Assembly (NCBI RefSeq): GCF_021568705.1
Contig: NZ_JAKGTH010000007.1
Location: 186,001 to 250,000, forward strand
Length of the DNA stretch: 64,000 bases
From: Gillisia lutea
Lineage (GTDB): Bacteria > Bacteroidota > Bacteroidia > Flavobacteriales > Flavobacteriaceae
Reading direction: 5' to 3'
Within the stretch, counting starts at the first letter, position 1. Every line of letters begins with the position of its first letter. Below the pieces are notes generated by a model. The model was not told where the DNA came from and did not search any database. It saw only the letters and a program-made list of their open reading frames with translations. The translations under genes and the position numbers were made by a program. Positions 17,954 to 26,800 of this stretch are shown here, one piece after another.

Positions 17954-18755
17954 GAAAATAAGCCTGGTTCTACTTTTGGGATTCGCATGTATTGCGTTTA
18001 CAAATCAGCAGAAACCTGTTAGGGTTTACCTGGTAGGAGATTCCACAATGGCCGATTATACAGGAGATTATGATCAGGGAAAGGATTATATGAAAACCAG
18101 GTATCCACTCACCGGCTGGGGACAGGTTTTTCAGGAATTTATGGTATCAGACAGTCTTTCAGAAATTAGAGGTCTCGTAAAGGCAGATAGCGTTCTCGTA
18201 AAAAATGTTGCCAGAGGCGGAAGAAGTACCAGAACTTTTTTTCAGGAAGGAAGATGGCGATCGGTTTATGAAAATTTGAATAAGAATGATGTAGTGCTAA
18301 TACAATTCGGACATAATGATGCTTCAGAAAGTAAGCCGGAGCGTTATGTAAATATTGAAGGTTATAAAGAATTTCTGAGACTATTCGTTAATCAGACAAG
18401 GCAAAAAGGGGGCCATCCTATAATTCTTACTCCGGTTGCAAGGAATTACCCCTGGGAAAATGAACACCTACAAAATGTACACGGCGAATATGACCAGGCG
18501 GTGAAGGATATTTCTGTAGAAATGCAGGTGATGTTGATCGATCTTAACCAGTTAAGTATGGATTACTTCTCAAAAAAAGGCAAAGACTATGTGACTGAAC
18601 ATTATTTCATGAATCTGCCTCCTGCAAAATATGAAGCTTATCCTGAAGGGCAGAATGATAATACTCATTTTCAGCCCGAAGGGGCAAAAGCAGTTGCGCA
18701 GATGGTTTTTGATGCAATGAAGCAATTACAATTCAACAAGAATGGGGTTAAATAA
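17946..18755 (+). CDS. Rhamnogalacturonan acetylesterase-like SGNH hydrolase (CE12), copy 1
   Basis: Secreted or lipid-bilayer-proximal SGNH esterase expected to remove acetyl groups from pectin (rhamnogalacturonan or homogalacturonan). A hydrophobic signal segment at 1-20 is followed by the four family blocks: GDSTMADY with the nucleophile serine, ARGGRSTRTF with the oxyanion glycine, FGHNDASE with the asparagine, and DNTHFQPEGA holding the catalytic Asp and His. The start codon overlaps the stop of the GH28-PL9 gene (8 bp), indicating coupled translation. A second CE12 gene is at 21886. The specific pectin fraction cannot be told. Confidence 0.92.
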   Translation: MIKKISLVLLLGFACIAFTNQQKPVRVYLVGDSTMADYTGDYDQGKDYMKTRYPLTGWGQVFQEFMVSDSLSEIRGLVKADSVLVKNVARGGRSTRTFFQEGRWRSVYENLNKNDVVLIQFGHNDASESKPERYVNIEGYKEFLRLFVNQTRQKGGHPIILTPVARNYPWENEHLQNVHGEYDQAVKDISVEMQVMLIDLNQLSMDYFSKKGKDYVTEHYFMNLPPAKYEAYPEGQNDNTHFQPEGAKAVAQMVFDAMKQLQFNKNGVK

Positions 18756-18769
18756 AAATTAATTTTTCC

Positions 18770-20629
18770 ATGAAATTTCAGCAACATATAATCTTATGTA
18801 TTTTTCTTGCGTACCTTGGGGCAATGGCTCAGGAGAAACGAGAAGTAAAGCCTTATAGCATAAGTACTACCTATGAAAAACTGAAAAAAGATTATCCCTT
18901 TGTTCAACCTATTGAAACTCTAACATCTGGTAAGATTAAGACGCTGGAAAATGTAGTTTATAAGACGGTTAGTGGGAAGGATTTAAAAGCCGATGTGTAT
19001 ATTCCAGATACCGGTGCAGAAAAGTATCCTGCGGTTTTATTAATTCATGGTGGAGGATGGCTTACCGGAAGTAAAGAGAATCAAAGAGTAATGGCGCAGC
19101 ATCTTGCCAATAATGGATATGTTGCGGTGACCGCAACTTACCGTCTTGGAACAGAAGCTAGGTATCCTGCCGGAGTAGAAGACCTCATAGATGCTTTGAA
19201 ATGGATGCGGGAAAATTCAGATAAATGTCAAGTAAACACTGCAGAAATTGCAGTTTTAGGAGCTTCGGCAGGTGCGCAGCTGGCGACTTTACTAGGAGTT
19301 GCAGATAAATCGATAAAAGCCATCGTGAATATTGATGGGATTGTTTCTTTTATTCATCCCGATGCGGAAGAAGGCTGGATGGCTGCAACCTGGTTAGGGG
19401 GAGAAAAAGAAGAAAAAAATGATGTATGGAAAGAAGCCTCCCCGCTGGAATATGTAAATGAAAACACGCCTCCCACTTTATTTATAAATAGTTCTTTTCC
19501 AAGATTTCATGCGGGCAGGGACGATATGCTGAAAATTCTCGATGAACACAGTATTTATAACGAAGTACATACTATTCAGGATTCTCCGCATTCCTTCTGG
19601 CTAATGCATCCCTGGTTTGATGAAACCCTGGACCTCACGCTTAGTTTTCTAGATAAAACTTTAAAAAAATCACTCAAGGCTCAACCTTATCGTGAAATTA
19701 CAGTTTCAAAAGATAGTAAAGGGGATTTTGAGAGTATTCAGGAAGCCATTAATTCTACCCGTGATCTTGGTCCCGGGGAAGTGCGAATTCATATTAAAAA
19801 CGGAACCTACAATGAGAAAATTGAAATTCCCTCGTGGAAACATAAGTTGACATTGGTTGGCGAAAGTAAAGAGGGAGTTGTTATTCTAAATGACGATTAT
19901 TCCGGGAAGATGAATCCACAAACTGGAAAGAAATTCTCAACTTTTACTTCTTATACGGTACTGGTTCAGGGAAATGATATAAAAATTGAAAATCTCACTA
20001 TTAAGAACTCATGGTGTGAAAAAGGTCAGGCAGTGGCGCTGCATGTAGAAGGTGACCGATTCGTCGCAAAAAACTGTAATATCATGGGGTGCCAGGATAC
20101 TATTTATACGGCCAAAGAAGGCAGTAGACAGTTCTATCTTAATTGTTTTATAGAAGGTACGACCGACTTCATTTTTGGGGAAGCTACAGCGGTATTCAAG
20201 AACTGTACAATTAAAAGTCTTAAGAATTCTTTTATCACCGCGGCCGCCACACCAGAAAATCAGGAGTTCGGTTATGTGTTCTTCAATTGTAAGCTTATAG
20301 CAGCTGGTGATGTAGATGAGGTTTACCTGGGAAGACCCTGGCGTTCTTACGCCAGAACTGTTTTTATTCATTCTGAACTGGGAGCGCATATTGTTCCTGC
20401 AGGCTGGGATCCCTGGACCGGAGATAACATGTTTCCGAACAAGGAAAGAACAACTTATTATGCTGAATATAATAGTTCCGGACCCGGAGCTTCTACTAAA
20501 ACTCGCGTGGAATGGTCCCATCAGTTAACAGAACAGGAAACTGAAAAATATACGCTGAAGAATATTTTTGACGATGACTGGTTCTGGGCGTCGAAGGAAA
20601 TAAAAAATAAATTATATAATGAAAATTAG
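18770..20629 (+). CDS. Two-domain esterase: alpha/beta-hydrolase fused to CE8 pectin methylesterase
   Basis: Secreted 619-residue protein with a signal peptide at 1-20. Residues about 55-300 are an alpha/beta-hydrolase of the BD-FAE/acetylesterase type: oxyanion motif HGGGW (93-97), nucleophile Ser166 in GASAG, probable Asp near HAGRDD (250-252) and His274 in SPHSFW. Residues about 308-605 are a full CE8 domain with Asp443 (CQDTIY), Asp466 (TTDFIFG) and Arg522 (LGRPW). It could take off acetyl (or feruloyl) and methyl groups from the same pectin chain. The acyl group cleaved by the first domain is inference. The last 11 bp overlap the PL9 gene. Confidence 0.9.
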   Translation: MKFQQHIILCIFLAYLGAMAQEKREVKPYSISTTYEKLKKDYPFVQPIETLTSGKIKTLENVVYKTVSGKDLKADVYIPDTGAEKYPAVLLIHGGGWLTGSKENQRVMAQHLANNGYVAVTATYRLGTEARYPAGVEDLIDALKWMRENSDKCQVNTAEIAVLGASAGAQLATLLGVADKSIKAIVNIDGIVSFIHPDAEEGWMAATWLGGEKEEKNDVWKEASPLEYVNENTPPTLFINSSFPRFHAGRDDMLKILDEHSIYNEVHTIQDSPHSFWLMHPWFDETLDLTLSFLDKTLKKSLKAQPYREITVSKDSKGDFESIQEAINSTRDLGPGEVRIHIKNGTYNEKIEIPSWKHKLTLVGESKEGVVILNDDYSGKMNPQTGKKFSTFTSYTVLVQGNDIKIENLTIKNSWCEKGQAVALHVEGDRFVAKNCNIMGCQDTIYTAKEGSRQFYLNCFIEGTTDFIFGEATAVFKNCTIKSLKNSFITAAATPENQEFGYVFFNCKLIAAGDVDEVYLGRPWRSYARTVFIHSELGAHIVPAGWDPWTGDNMFPNKERTTYYAEYNSSGPGASTKTRVEWSHQLTEQETEKYTLKNIFDDDWFWASKEIKNKLYNEN

Positions 20630-21875
20630 AAAAACATATCTTTTTGTACTACTGCTAATTTCCATTATTGGAACATCCTGCAGTGCAGATGAATCCAGTC
20701 CCGACCTGAAACCGGAAATTCCTGAAACAGGATCTAATCCAGATCTCGAACATGAAGTATCATCGGCTATTTATGTAGCTACCACTGCAGAATTATTCAA
20801 TGCTATTTCAAATGCTTCAGCGGGAGACTCTATTGTGGTTAAAGCAGGAATGTATATACTGAATAGTAAAGTTATAATAAGTAATTCTGGAGAGGCCCAC
20901 AATAAAATATACCTCATAGGAGATGATTTCCAGGAAAGACCAGCTTTCGATTTTTCTGGAATGAGTGAAAACTCTTCAAATCAGGGAATTATTCTAAGTG
21001 GTTCAAATTGGCATATTAAAGGGATAGATATCTCCGGTGCCGGTGATAATGGGATGAAAATTGAAGGGAGCAATAATCTCATTGAATTCTGTACATTTTC
21101 CAGGAATGCTGATACTGGTTTGCAAATTGATAGTGGTGCTTCCAATAATCGGATTCTTAATTGCGATTCTTTTTTTAATGCCGATTCCAGTATTGAAAAT
21201 GCTGATGGATTCGCCTGTAAACTTACCGCAGGAACCGGTAATAAATTTATTGGTTGTAGAGCATGGAATAATTTAGATGATGGCTGGGATGGATACCTGC
21301 GCGGATCAGATGATATTACCACTACTTATGAAAATTGCTGGGCTTTTAGAAATGGCTATCTTGGAGACGGGACCAAGGGGGGAGGAGATGGCAATGGTTT
21401 TAAGACTGGTGGTAGCGACGATAAAACATTAAAACATAATGCAATCTATTCCAATTGTCTTGCTGTAGGTAACCTTTACGATGGATTTGATCATAATAGC
21501 AATCGCGGAGAAGTCACTATTTACAATTGTTCTGCTTTTGCCAATGGAACAAATTATAATTTTAGTTCAACAAATCCTTTAGCGAAACTTACTATTAAAA
21601 ACTCACTTGCCTTAGGTACCAAAGGAAATACCCTGGCCACACAAACCAATATTTCAAATAACAGCTGGCAGCTTAATGTTCAGGTTTCCGAAGAAGATTT
21701 TCAAAGCCTTGATGTGGAACAGCTCTTATTACCCAGAAAATCAGATGGTAGCTTGCCAGATGTCACTTTTATGCATTTGGTTTCTGAGAGTGATTTAATA
21801 GACAAAGGCGTTGATGTAGGATTATCATTTAATGGTGAAGCCCCAGATCTGGGGACTTTCGAATTCGGAAATTAA
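20619..21875 (+). CDS. Pectate lyase, PL9 lipoprotein
   Basis: Cleaves de-esterified homogalacturonan by beta-elimination, leaving unsaturated ends. Lipobox GTSC (Cys21), an acidic Ser/Pro-rich linker to about residue 48, then a PL9 beta-helix. The family's calcium site is complete: Asp196 (NADGFACK), Asp220, Asp221 and Asp224 (LDDGWDG), with the same 24-residue spacing as in the well-studied Erwinia Pel9A, and the expected catalytic Lys262 in GNGFKTGG. Strongly similar to the C-terminal half of the protein at 15137, which implies a duplication. Overlaps the upstream gene by 11 bp. Confidence 0.93.
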   Translation: MKIRKTYLFVLLLISIIGTSCSADESSPDLKPEIPETGSNPDLEHEVSSAIYVATTAELFNAISNASAGDSIVVKAGMYILNSKVIISNSGEAHNKIYLIGDDFQERPAFDFSGMSENSSNQGIILSGSNWHIKGIDISGAGDNGMKIEGSNNLIEFCTFSRNADTGLQIDSGASNNRILNCDSFFNADSSIENADGFACKLTAGTGNKFIGCRAWNNLDDGWDGYLRGSDDITTTYENCWAFRNGYLGDGTKGGGDGNGFKTGGSDDKTLKHNAIYSNCLAVGNLYDGFDHNSNRGEVTIYNCSAFANGTNYNFSSTNPLAKLTIKNSLALGTKGNTLATQTNISNNSWQLNVQVSEEDFQSLDVEQLLLPRKSDGSLPDVTFMHLVSESDLIDKGVDVGLSFNGEAPDLGTFEFGN

Positions 21876-21885
21876 AATTTTTGTA

Positions 21886-22656
21886 ATGAAAACTTTCTTT
21901 TTAAACCTGTTTATCTTTTGCTCGTTAAGCGTTTTGGCTCAGGAAAAACCCACTTTATATTTAATTGGTGATTCTACCATGTCTGATAAAAAAGATCCAG
22001 AAAGAAATCCGGAACACGGATGGGGACAAATGCTTCCGGAATTTATGACTTCAGAAATACTCATTGAAAATCACGCAGTGAATGGCAGAAGTACCAGAAG
22101 TTTTATTTCTGAAGGTCGTTGGGAAGAAGTGAAAAGTAAGTTGAAACCTGGGGATTTTTTGTTTATTCAATTTGGTCACAATGATCAGAAAGTGAAAGAT
22201 TCAGCCAGATTTACCAACCCATTTACGCAATACCGGGCTAATCTGGAAAGATTTGTCAAAGAAGCTAGAGAAAAAGGCGCTACTCCTGTTTTATTCAGTT
22301 CTATAGTAAGAAGGAATTTTAATGAGGAAGGAGTTTTGGTTGACACGCATGGTGAATACCCCTTAGTAACTAGAATGGTCTCTGAGTACCTAGAGGTTCC
22401 TTTTATAGATATGCAATTAATGACGGAAAAATTAGAGATAGCCTATGGACCGGAAGATTCTAAAAAACTGCATTTGCACCTGGAACCCCGGGAAGATGCT
22501 TATGAACCCGATGGCAGGCATGATGATACGCATTTATCAGAAAAAGGCGCAAGTATTATAGCAAGTCTTGCCTTACAGGAGATCGCAGGAAAAAAATTAG
22601 AACTTAAAAAATATATTAAACCGGAAGTGATAAATAAGAATTTTTCAAATAACTGA
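21886..22656 (+). CDS. Rhamnogalacturonan acetylesterase-like SGNH hydrolase (CE12), copy 2
   Basis: Second CE12-type esterase. Signal peptide at 1-18 (MKTFFLNLFIFCSLSVLAQ) supports ATG 21886; the frame open from 21832 starts inside the PL9 gene with a non-ATG codon. The catalytic blocks are GDSTMSDK, NGRSTRSF, FGHNDQK and DDTHLSEKGA, so the serine, glycine, asparagine and Asp-His pair are all there. Only moderately similar to copy 1, suggesting a different acetylation position or pectin domain rather than a recent duplicate. Followed after 7 bp by the PL10 gene. Confidence 0.92.
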   Translation: MKTFFLNLFIFCSLSVLAQEKPTLYLIGDSTMSDKKDPERNPEHGWGQMLPEFMTSEILIENHAVNGRSTRSFISEGRWEEVKSKLKPGDFLFIQFGHNDQKVKDSARFTNPFTQYRANLERFVKEAREKGATPVLFSSIVRRNFNEEGVLVDTHGEYPLVTRMVSEYLEVPFIDMQLMTEKLEIAYGPEDSKKLHLHLEPREDAYEPDGRHDDTHLSEKGASIIASLALQEIAGKKLELKKYIKPEVINKNFSNN

Positions 22657-22663
22657 AATCGAA

Positions 22664-23764
22664 ATGAAAAGAAATGTAAGTGTTAAAAAAATAAACCATA
22701 TAGTATTAATGATATTTCTTTTATTGGGAGGAATACAACTGGTCTGTGCCCAGTCTAAAAAGATCACCTGGCATAAGGCGCAAATCCAGCCTAACCAATG
22801 GTATTCGAGCAAAAATGCTCAGGAAATTGCCAATAACGTATTGCTTTATCAGCATAATAACGGTGGTTGGCAGAAAAATATTGATATGGCCAAACCTTTA
22901 AGCAGAGAGGAGATTCGGCAATTAAAAAAAGAACAATCAAATAAAATAGGTACCACAATAGACAATGGAGCTACACATACTCAGTTGAGATATTTGGCTA
23001 AGGTTTATAAAGCAACCGGAAATGAGATCTATAAAAAGGCTTTTTTAAATGGTATTGATTATTTACTGGAAGCACAATATGAAAATGGAGGCTGGCCCCA
23101 GTTTTACCCTATAAAAAAAGGTTATTATGAACATATTACCTACAACGATGGCGCTATGATAGGAGTGATGGAACTTCTAAGGAATATTGCAGAGAATAAT
23201 GAGCCTTACAGGTTTGTGGATAATAAAAGCAAAGAGAAATCTCAAAAAGCCGTAGATAAAGGATTAAAGATCATCCTGGCTACCCAGGTTGAGGTTGATG
23301 GAAAACTTACAGTTTGGTGTGCACAACACGATAAGGATGATTTTAGTCCGGCAAAAGCAAGGGCTTATGAATTACCTTCTTTAAGCGGAAAGGAAAGCGC
23401 AGAGATCGTGGAATATTTACTTAAATTAAAAGATCCGGCTGATGAAGTGAAAACCTCTATTAGAAGTGCTGTAGATTGGTTTGAAGAAAATAAAATATTG
23501 GGTAAAAAAGTGATCTGGGTGAAGGATGAATCACTTCCTGAAGGTCATGACAGGGTAGTTGTAGATGATCCCAACGGCGGCCCACTATGGGGACGGTTTA
23601 ATGAAATAAACACTGGAAAACCAATGTTTGTGGGACGTGATGGTATCGTTAAAGCCCATCTAAATGAAATTGAACAGGAACGTAGAATAAATTATAGCTA
23701 TATAGATAATTACGCTGAAAAGTTACTCAGGGTTGATTATCCTGAATGGGAAGAAAAACATTAA
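22664..23764 (+). CDS. Pectate lyase, PL10
   Basis: Secreted polysaccharide lyase acting on polygalacturonate, with an (alpha/alpha) toroid fold unlike the beta-helix PL9 enzymes nearby. Signal segment about 10-29 ends at VCAQ. Typical PL10 blocks: NNGGWQKNIDMAKPL, TTIDNGATHTQLRYLAKVY, YENGGWPQFYP, ITYNDGAMIGVMELLR, WCAQHD and the highly conserved ARAYELPSLSGKESA, which contains the arginine thought to act as base in this family. 366 residues, a single-domain enzyme with no binding module. One base separates its stop from the kdgF start codon. Confidence 0.93.
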   Translation: MKRNVSVKKINHIVLMIFLLLGGIQLVCAQSKKITWHKAQIQPNQWYSSKNAQEIANNVLLYQHNNGGWQKNIDMAKPLSREEIRQLKKEQSNKIGTTIDNGATHTQLRYLAKVYKATGNEIYKKAFLNGIDYLLEAQYENGGWPQFYPIKKGYYEHITYNDGAMIGVMELLRNIAENNEPYRFVDNKSKEKSQKAVDKGLKIILATQVEVDGKLTVWCAQHDKDDFSPAKARAYELPSLSGKESAEIVEYLLKLKDPADEVKTSIRSAVDWFEENKILGKKVIWVKDESLPEGHDRVVVDDPNGGPLWGRFNEINTGKPMFVGRDGIVKAHLNEIEQERRINYSYIDNYAEKLLRVDYPEWEEKH

Positions 23765-23765
23765 A

Positions 23766-24101
23766 ATGATAGAAGGGAAGAGGTTTTTTAAGGAAAAAGA
23801 TAGTAATTGGGAACCAGCCGGGGAGGGCATAACCCGACAGATTACCGGGTATAACGCTCAGTTGATGATGGTAAAGGTGAAATTTGAAAAAGGCGCAATC
23901 GGGTATCTGCATGAGCATTTTCATAGTCAGGCATCGTATGTTGCATCAGGTAAGTTCAGAGTCACTATTGACGGAAAGGAAGAAATCCTTCAAAAAGGAG
24001 ATGCGTTTTTTGTAAACCCAAACCTGAAGCATGGGGCCGAATGTATGGAAGCGGGTATATTAATTGATGTATTTAGCCCGCTTAGAGAAGATTTTCTTTA
24101 A
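23766..24101 (+). CDS. kdgF: KdgF, cupin for unsaturated galacturonate ring opening
   Basis: Small single-domain cupin (112 residues) that turns 4,5-unsaturated galacturonate into the linear keto-acid DKI. Metal ligands are visible: His49, His51 and Gln55 in LHEHFHSQ and His89 in NLKHGAEC. ATG 23766 lies one base after the PL10 stop codon; the open frame from 23733 lies inside PL10 and is rejected. Fits directly after the lyases and GH105, which generate its substrate. The next pathway enzyme, KduI, is not in this window. Confidence 0.93.
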   Translation: MIEGKRFFKEKDSNWEPAGEGITRQITGYNAQLMMVKVKFEKGAIGYLHEHFHSQASYVASGKFRVTIDGKEEILQKGDAFFVNPNLKHGAECMEAGILIDVFSPLREDFL

Positions 24102-24151
24102 TTTATAAATGTTGTTATAATCAGAATCCTGTAATTAAAAATAATCGATTG

Positions 24152-24958
24152 ATGGACAATTTGGAAAATAAGGTAGCGGTAATAACCGGGGGTAATGGTG
24201 TATTGGGAGGAGCAATAGCCAAAGGACTGGCAGAAAGAGGTGTCAAGGTTGGAATTTTAGGGAGAAGGCAAGTCTCGGTACAGGAACGCGTAGCCGAAAT
24301 AAGGAAAGCCGGTGGGACTGCCATCGCTTTGGTTGCAGATGTATTAGATAAGGAAAAGCTTATAATGACCAGGGGAATTATTGAAAAGGAGTTTGGCAGT
24401 ATTGATATTCTGGTAAATGCAGCCGGAGGTAATATGAAAGGCGCAACTATTACACCGGAGCAAAGTATTTTTGACCTGGATATGGATGATTTTGATAAAG
24501 TAAACCAGCTTAATTTTAAAGGAACGGTATTACCTACCACGGTTTTTGGAAAAGCTATGATTGAAAATAAGAAAGGCAGTATCATCAATATTTCATCAAT
24601 GGCAGCGCAGAAATCATTAACCAGGGTGATGGGATATAGTGCAGCAAAAGCATCAATAGATAATTTTACAAAATGGTTGGCTGTAGAAATGGCTCAAAAA
24701 TATGGTGATGGTATCAGGGTTAATGCAATTGCTCCGGGATTTTTTATTGGAGAGCAAAATAAAGATCTTCTATTGAATTCAGATGGAACTCTAACCGATA
24801 GAGGGAATACAATTATAACTCAAACTCCAATGAAGCGCTTCGGAAAACCGGAAGAATTGCAAGGGGTAGCAAACTGGCTGGCGGGTGATGAGTCCTTGTT
24901 TGTAACGGGAACAGTGATTTCTATAGACGGAGGTTTTGGAGCCTTTAGTGGGGTGTAG
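24152..24958 (+). CDS. SDR oxidoreductase, D-mannonate oxidoreductase/KduD-like
   Basis: Classical short-chain dehydrogenase of 268 residues. TGGNGVLGG (cofactor binding), NAAGG, NISSMAAQ and YSAAK (catalytic Tyr and Lys) are all present. The long insertion GGNMKGATITPEQSIFDLDMDDFDKV recalls Bacillus YjmF-type fructuronate reductases. In this setting it could reduce fructuronate or tagaturonate, or replace KduD, acting on the product of KdgF and KduI. A TTG three bases earlier gives an extra Met; ATG 24152 is preferred. Last gene of the pectin run; a second SDR at 36768 sits next to uxuA. Confidence 0.85.
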   Translation: MDNLENKVAVITGGNGVLGGAIAKGLAERGVKVGILGRRQVSVQERVAEIRKAGGTAIALVADVLDKEKLIMTRGIIEKEFGSIDILVNAAGGNMKGATITPEQSIFDLDMDDFDKVNQLNFKGTVLPTTVFGKAMIENKKGSIINISSMAAQKSLTRVMGYSAAKASIDNFTKWLAVEMAQKYGDGIRVNAIAPGFFIGEQNKDLLLNSDGTLTDRGNTIITQTPMKRFGKPEELQGVANWLAGDESLFVTGTVISIDGGFGAFSGV

Positions 24959-25111
24959 ATATTTATATATAATTAAGCTATAATCCAATTACAATTGTTT
25001 GATCTATATTAGACGCAAAAAGGATTTTTATATAAAAGGCGAGAGGAGTAATATTTAATAATACTTGTTATACTAATAGAAGCTAAAGATGCATAAACAC
25101 TCTTTATCAGT

Positions 25112-25151
25112 AAACAAAAAGCTTACAAAGAGAGTTGTGGGCTTTTTGTTT
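25112..25151 (+). terminator. Hairpin, possible terminator of the pectin run
   Basis: Arms AAACAAAAAGC (25112-25122) and GCTTTTTGTTT (25141-25151) are perfect complements of 11 bp around an 18-base loop, with T-rich sequence in the right arm. The long loop and AT-rich stem make it weaker than the other terminators here. Confidence 0.5.
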
Positions 25152-25321
25152 TACATTGTTTAAGGGTGATTTATTTTCGCTCTCAATAATTAGTATGGTC
25201 ACATTCAATTAAGAAAAGCTTTTTATTTAAGATTTTAATTTTGTGATTATTCCCATGAGATAGAAAATTCAGATTGTGAATATCTATTTTCAGGATTATC
25301 GACTATGCTTTTTTTAAAATT

Positions 25322-25329
25322 TATATTTG
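25322..25329 (+). promoter_or_regulatory. -7 element of the DUF4494 gene
   Basis: TATATTTG matches the Bacteroidota -7 consensus TAnnTTTG exactly and lies 19 bp before the start codon, which would give a very short leader. No clear -33 TTG is seen. Confidence 0.5.
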
Positions 25330-25348
25330 GCATCCAAAAAATATAGAT

Positions 25349-25867
25349 ATGAGCGTAACTTGGTATGAGTGTAAAGTGAAATACAGAAAAACACATGATA
25401 CAGGAGAACAAAAACTTACTACAGAGACTTATTTACTAGATGCAATTTCCTTTACAGAGGCAGAAGCCAGAATTAATGAAGAGATGGCGGCATACACTAG
25501 TGAAGAGTTTTTAATTACCAATATAAAAGTTGCTAACCTGGCTGAGGTACACCCTTTTGAAAATTCTGATAGATGGTTTAAATCTAAGGTGTCTTTAATT
25601 GCTTTAGACGAAAATAGCGGCAAGGAGAAAAAATCTAACATGTATATGTTGGTGCAAGCAAATGATGTGAAAGAGGCCTACGAGAATTCTACAAAAGCGA
25701 TGGAAAATACCATGGGTGATTACACAATTCCTGCAATAGCGGAATCTCCAATTATAGATGTATTTCCTTACTTTTCAGGGGAAGAAGAGAGCGTAGAGGA
25801 GAGGCATACTGCAAAAACATCTGAAACTTCAGAAGAAGAGGTTTTAGATGAATCTGAGCTTGTATAA
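25349..25867 (+). CDS. DUF4494 domain protein
   Basis: Cytoplasmic protein of 172 residues with the DUF4494 pattern: TWYECKVKYRKTHDTGEQKLTTETYLLDAISFTEAEARI at the start and VSLIALDE...KKSNMYMLVQANDVKEAYENSTKAM in the second half, followed by an acidic tail (about 145-172). The family is widespread in Bacteroidota and has no known function. No signal peptide or membrane segment. It stands alone between a weak and a strong hairpin and appears unrelated to the polysaccharide genes. Confidence 0.88.
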   Translation: MSVTWYECKVKYRKTHDTGEQKLTTETYLLDAISFTEAEARINEEMAAYTSEEFLITNIKVANLAEVHPFENSDRWFKSKVSLIALDENSGKEKKSNMYMLVQANDVKEAYENSTKAMENTMGDYTIPAIAESPIIDVFPYFSGEEESVEERHTAKTSETSEEEVLDESELV

Positions 25868-25898
25868 TATTTAATCTTTTCGCGAGAATATAACAATG

Positions 25899-25928
25899 AA
25901 AACCACCTCTTACCTTGGAGGTGGTTTT
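25899..25928. terminator. Strong two-way terminator
   Basis: Arms AAAACCACCTC and GAGGTGGTTTT form a perfect 11-bp stem with an 8-base loop and T runs on both strands. It sits between two convergent genes, DUF4494 and the racemase. Confidence 0.9.
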
Positions 25929-25959
25929 ATTATTTAAAAAGTAAGAGCACATATACTTC

Positions 25960-26646
25960 TTATTCTTTCCCGAGAATAAAATCTGCTGCTAATTGTGCAT
26001 GCAGGTTGGTAGATTCTAATAAAGGGATATCTATATGGCCCTGCTGAATTAAAATAGGTAGTTCGGTACAACCTAATATGATGCCTTGTGCTCCTCTTTC
26101 ATGTAGTAATTTTATCTGTTCAAGGTAGAAATCTTTAGCTTCGTCAGTAAATTTTCCCTGTGTTAGTTCCTGTGAGACATAATAGTGGGATCGTTCTATA
26201 TTTTCTTCAATAGGAATAATTGTTTCAATACCGTATTCTTTTTCAAGGAAACCGGAAATAAAACTACCTGTCATAGTAGGCTTGTTTCCTAACAAGCCTA
26301 ATTTACTAAGGCTGAGCCTGGCAGCTTCCTTACCTACAGCATCCCCAATATGTAAAATAGGAATCTTTATTTTAGGTTGTACATACGAGTAAACCATATG
26401 TGGGGTATTGGCACATATCACTATCGCTTCAGCTCCGGCATTTTGTAGTTTTTGCGATACCTCAAGGTACTTAGTGTTGATCTTCTCCTTATTCTGCTCG
26501 CGCATTAGTTGAATGTTAATACTATGGATTATTAATGGTGGATTGGCGCCTGTTCCAATTTTCTCTCCCACCAGTTCATTGATCAAACGATAATACATTA
26601 TTGTGGAGTGCCAGGAAGTTCCTCCAATCATTCCAAGAGTTCTCAT
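25960..26646 (-). CDS. Aspartate/glutamate racemase family protein
   Basis: Cofactor-independent two-cysteine racemase or related enzyme of 228 residues. MRTLGMIGGTSWHSTIMYYRLIN opens the first lobe. The two catalytic cysteines are Cys78 in VICANTPH and Cys193 in LGCTELP, both intact. YgeA-like broad amino-acid racemase or aspartate racemase are the likeliest functions; some members act on hydantoins, so substrate is open. Monocistronic; the two-way terminator lies just downstream. Confidence 0.88.
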   Translation of the reverse strand: MRTLGMIGGTSWHSTIMYYRLINELVGEKIGTGANPPLIIHSINIQLMREQNKEKINTKYLEVSQKLQNAGAEAIVICANTPHMVYSYVQPKIKIPILHIGDAVGKEAARLSLSKLGLLGNKPTMTGSFISGFLEKEYGIETIIPIEENIERSHYYVSQELTQGKFTDEAKDFYLEQIKLLHERGAQGIILGCTELPILIQQGHIDIPLLESTNLHAQLAADFILGKE

Positions 26647-26735
26647 AGTTGATTGTTTAATGAATTTTTTAAATACTCTTATAAAATTAATCTTATAAAC
26701 CTATGCTCACAGTAACAATTGTATCATTAAACTGA

Positions 26736-26776
26736 AAGGGAGCAAAGCTTATCTCATCGATAAACTTTACTCCCTT
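26736..26776 (-). terminator. Terminator of the small lipoprotein gene
   Basis: Eighteen-base arms (26736-26753 and 26759-26776) around a 5-base loop. On the minus-strand transcript the two imperfect positions are G-U pairs, and the stem is followed by TTTCAGTTT. It lies 24 bp after the stop codon. Confidence 0.8.
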
Positions 26777-26800
26777 CTCTTAAAAGATATTCCTAACTAA

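Larger units (their letters stand above)
24959..25348. other. 390-bp gap between pectin run and DUF4494 gene
   Basis: AT-rich and without a convincing gene. It contains the hairpin at 25112-25151 and the -7 element of the next gene at 25322-25329. I see no tRNA, small RNA or operator. Confidence 0.6.

Noticed and set aside
20009-20521. A 170-codon open frame antisense to the esterase-CE8 gene
   Set aside because: Lies entirely within a motif-complete CE8 domain on the other strand, has no recognisable domain and no promoter.
24143-24150. AATCGATT core just before the SDR start codon, like the pectin operators
   Set aside because: The outer bases are not symmetrical with the two good sites, and it is internal to a continuous gene run; the same core also occurs inside the GH3 gene at 40011, so chance is likely.
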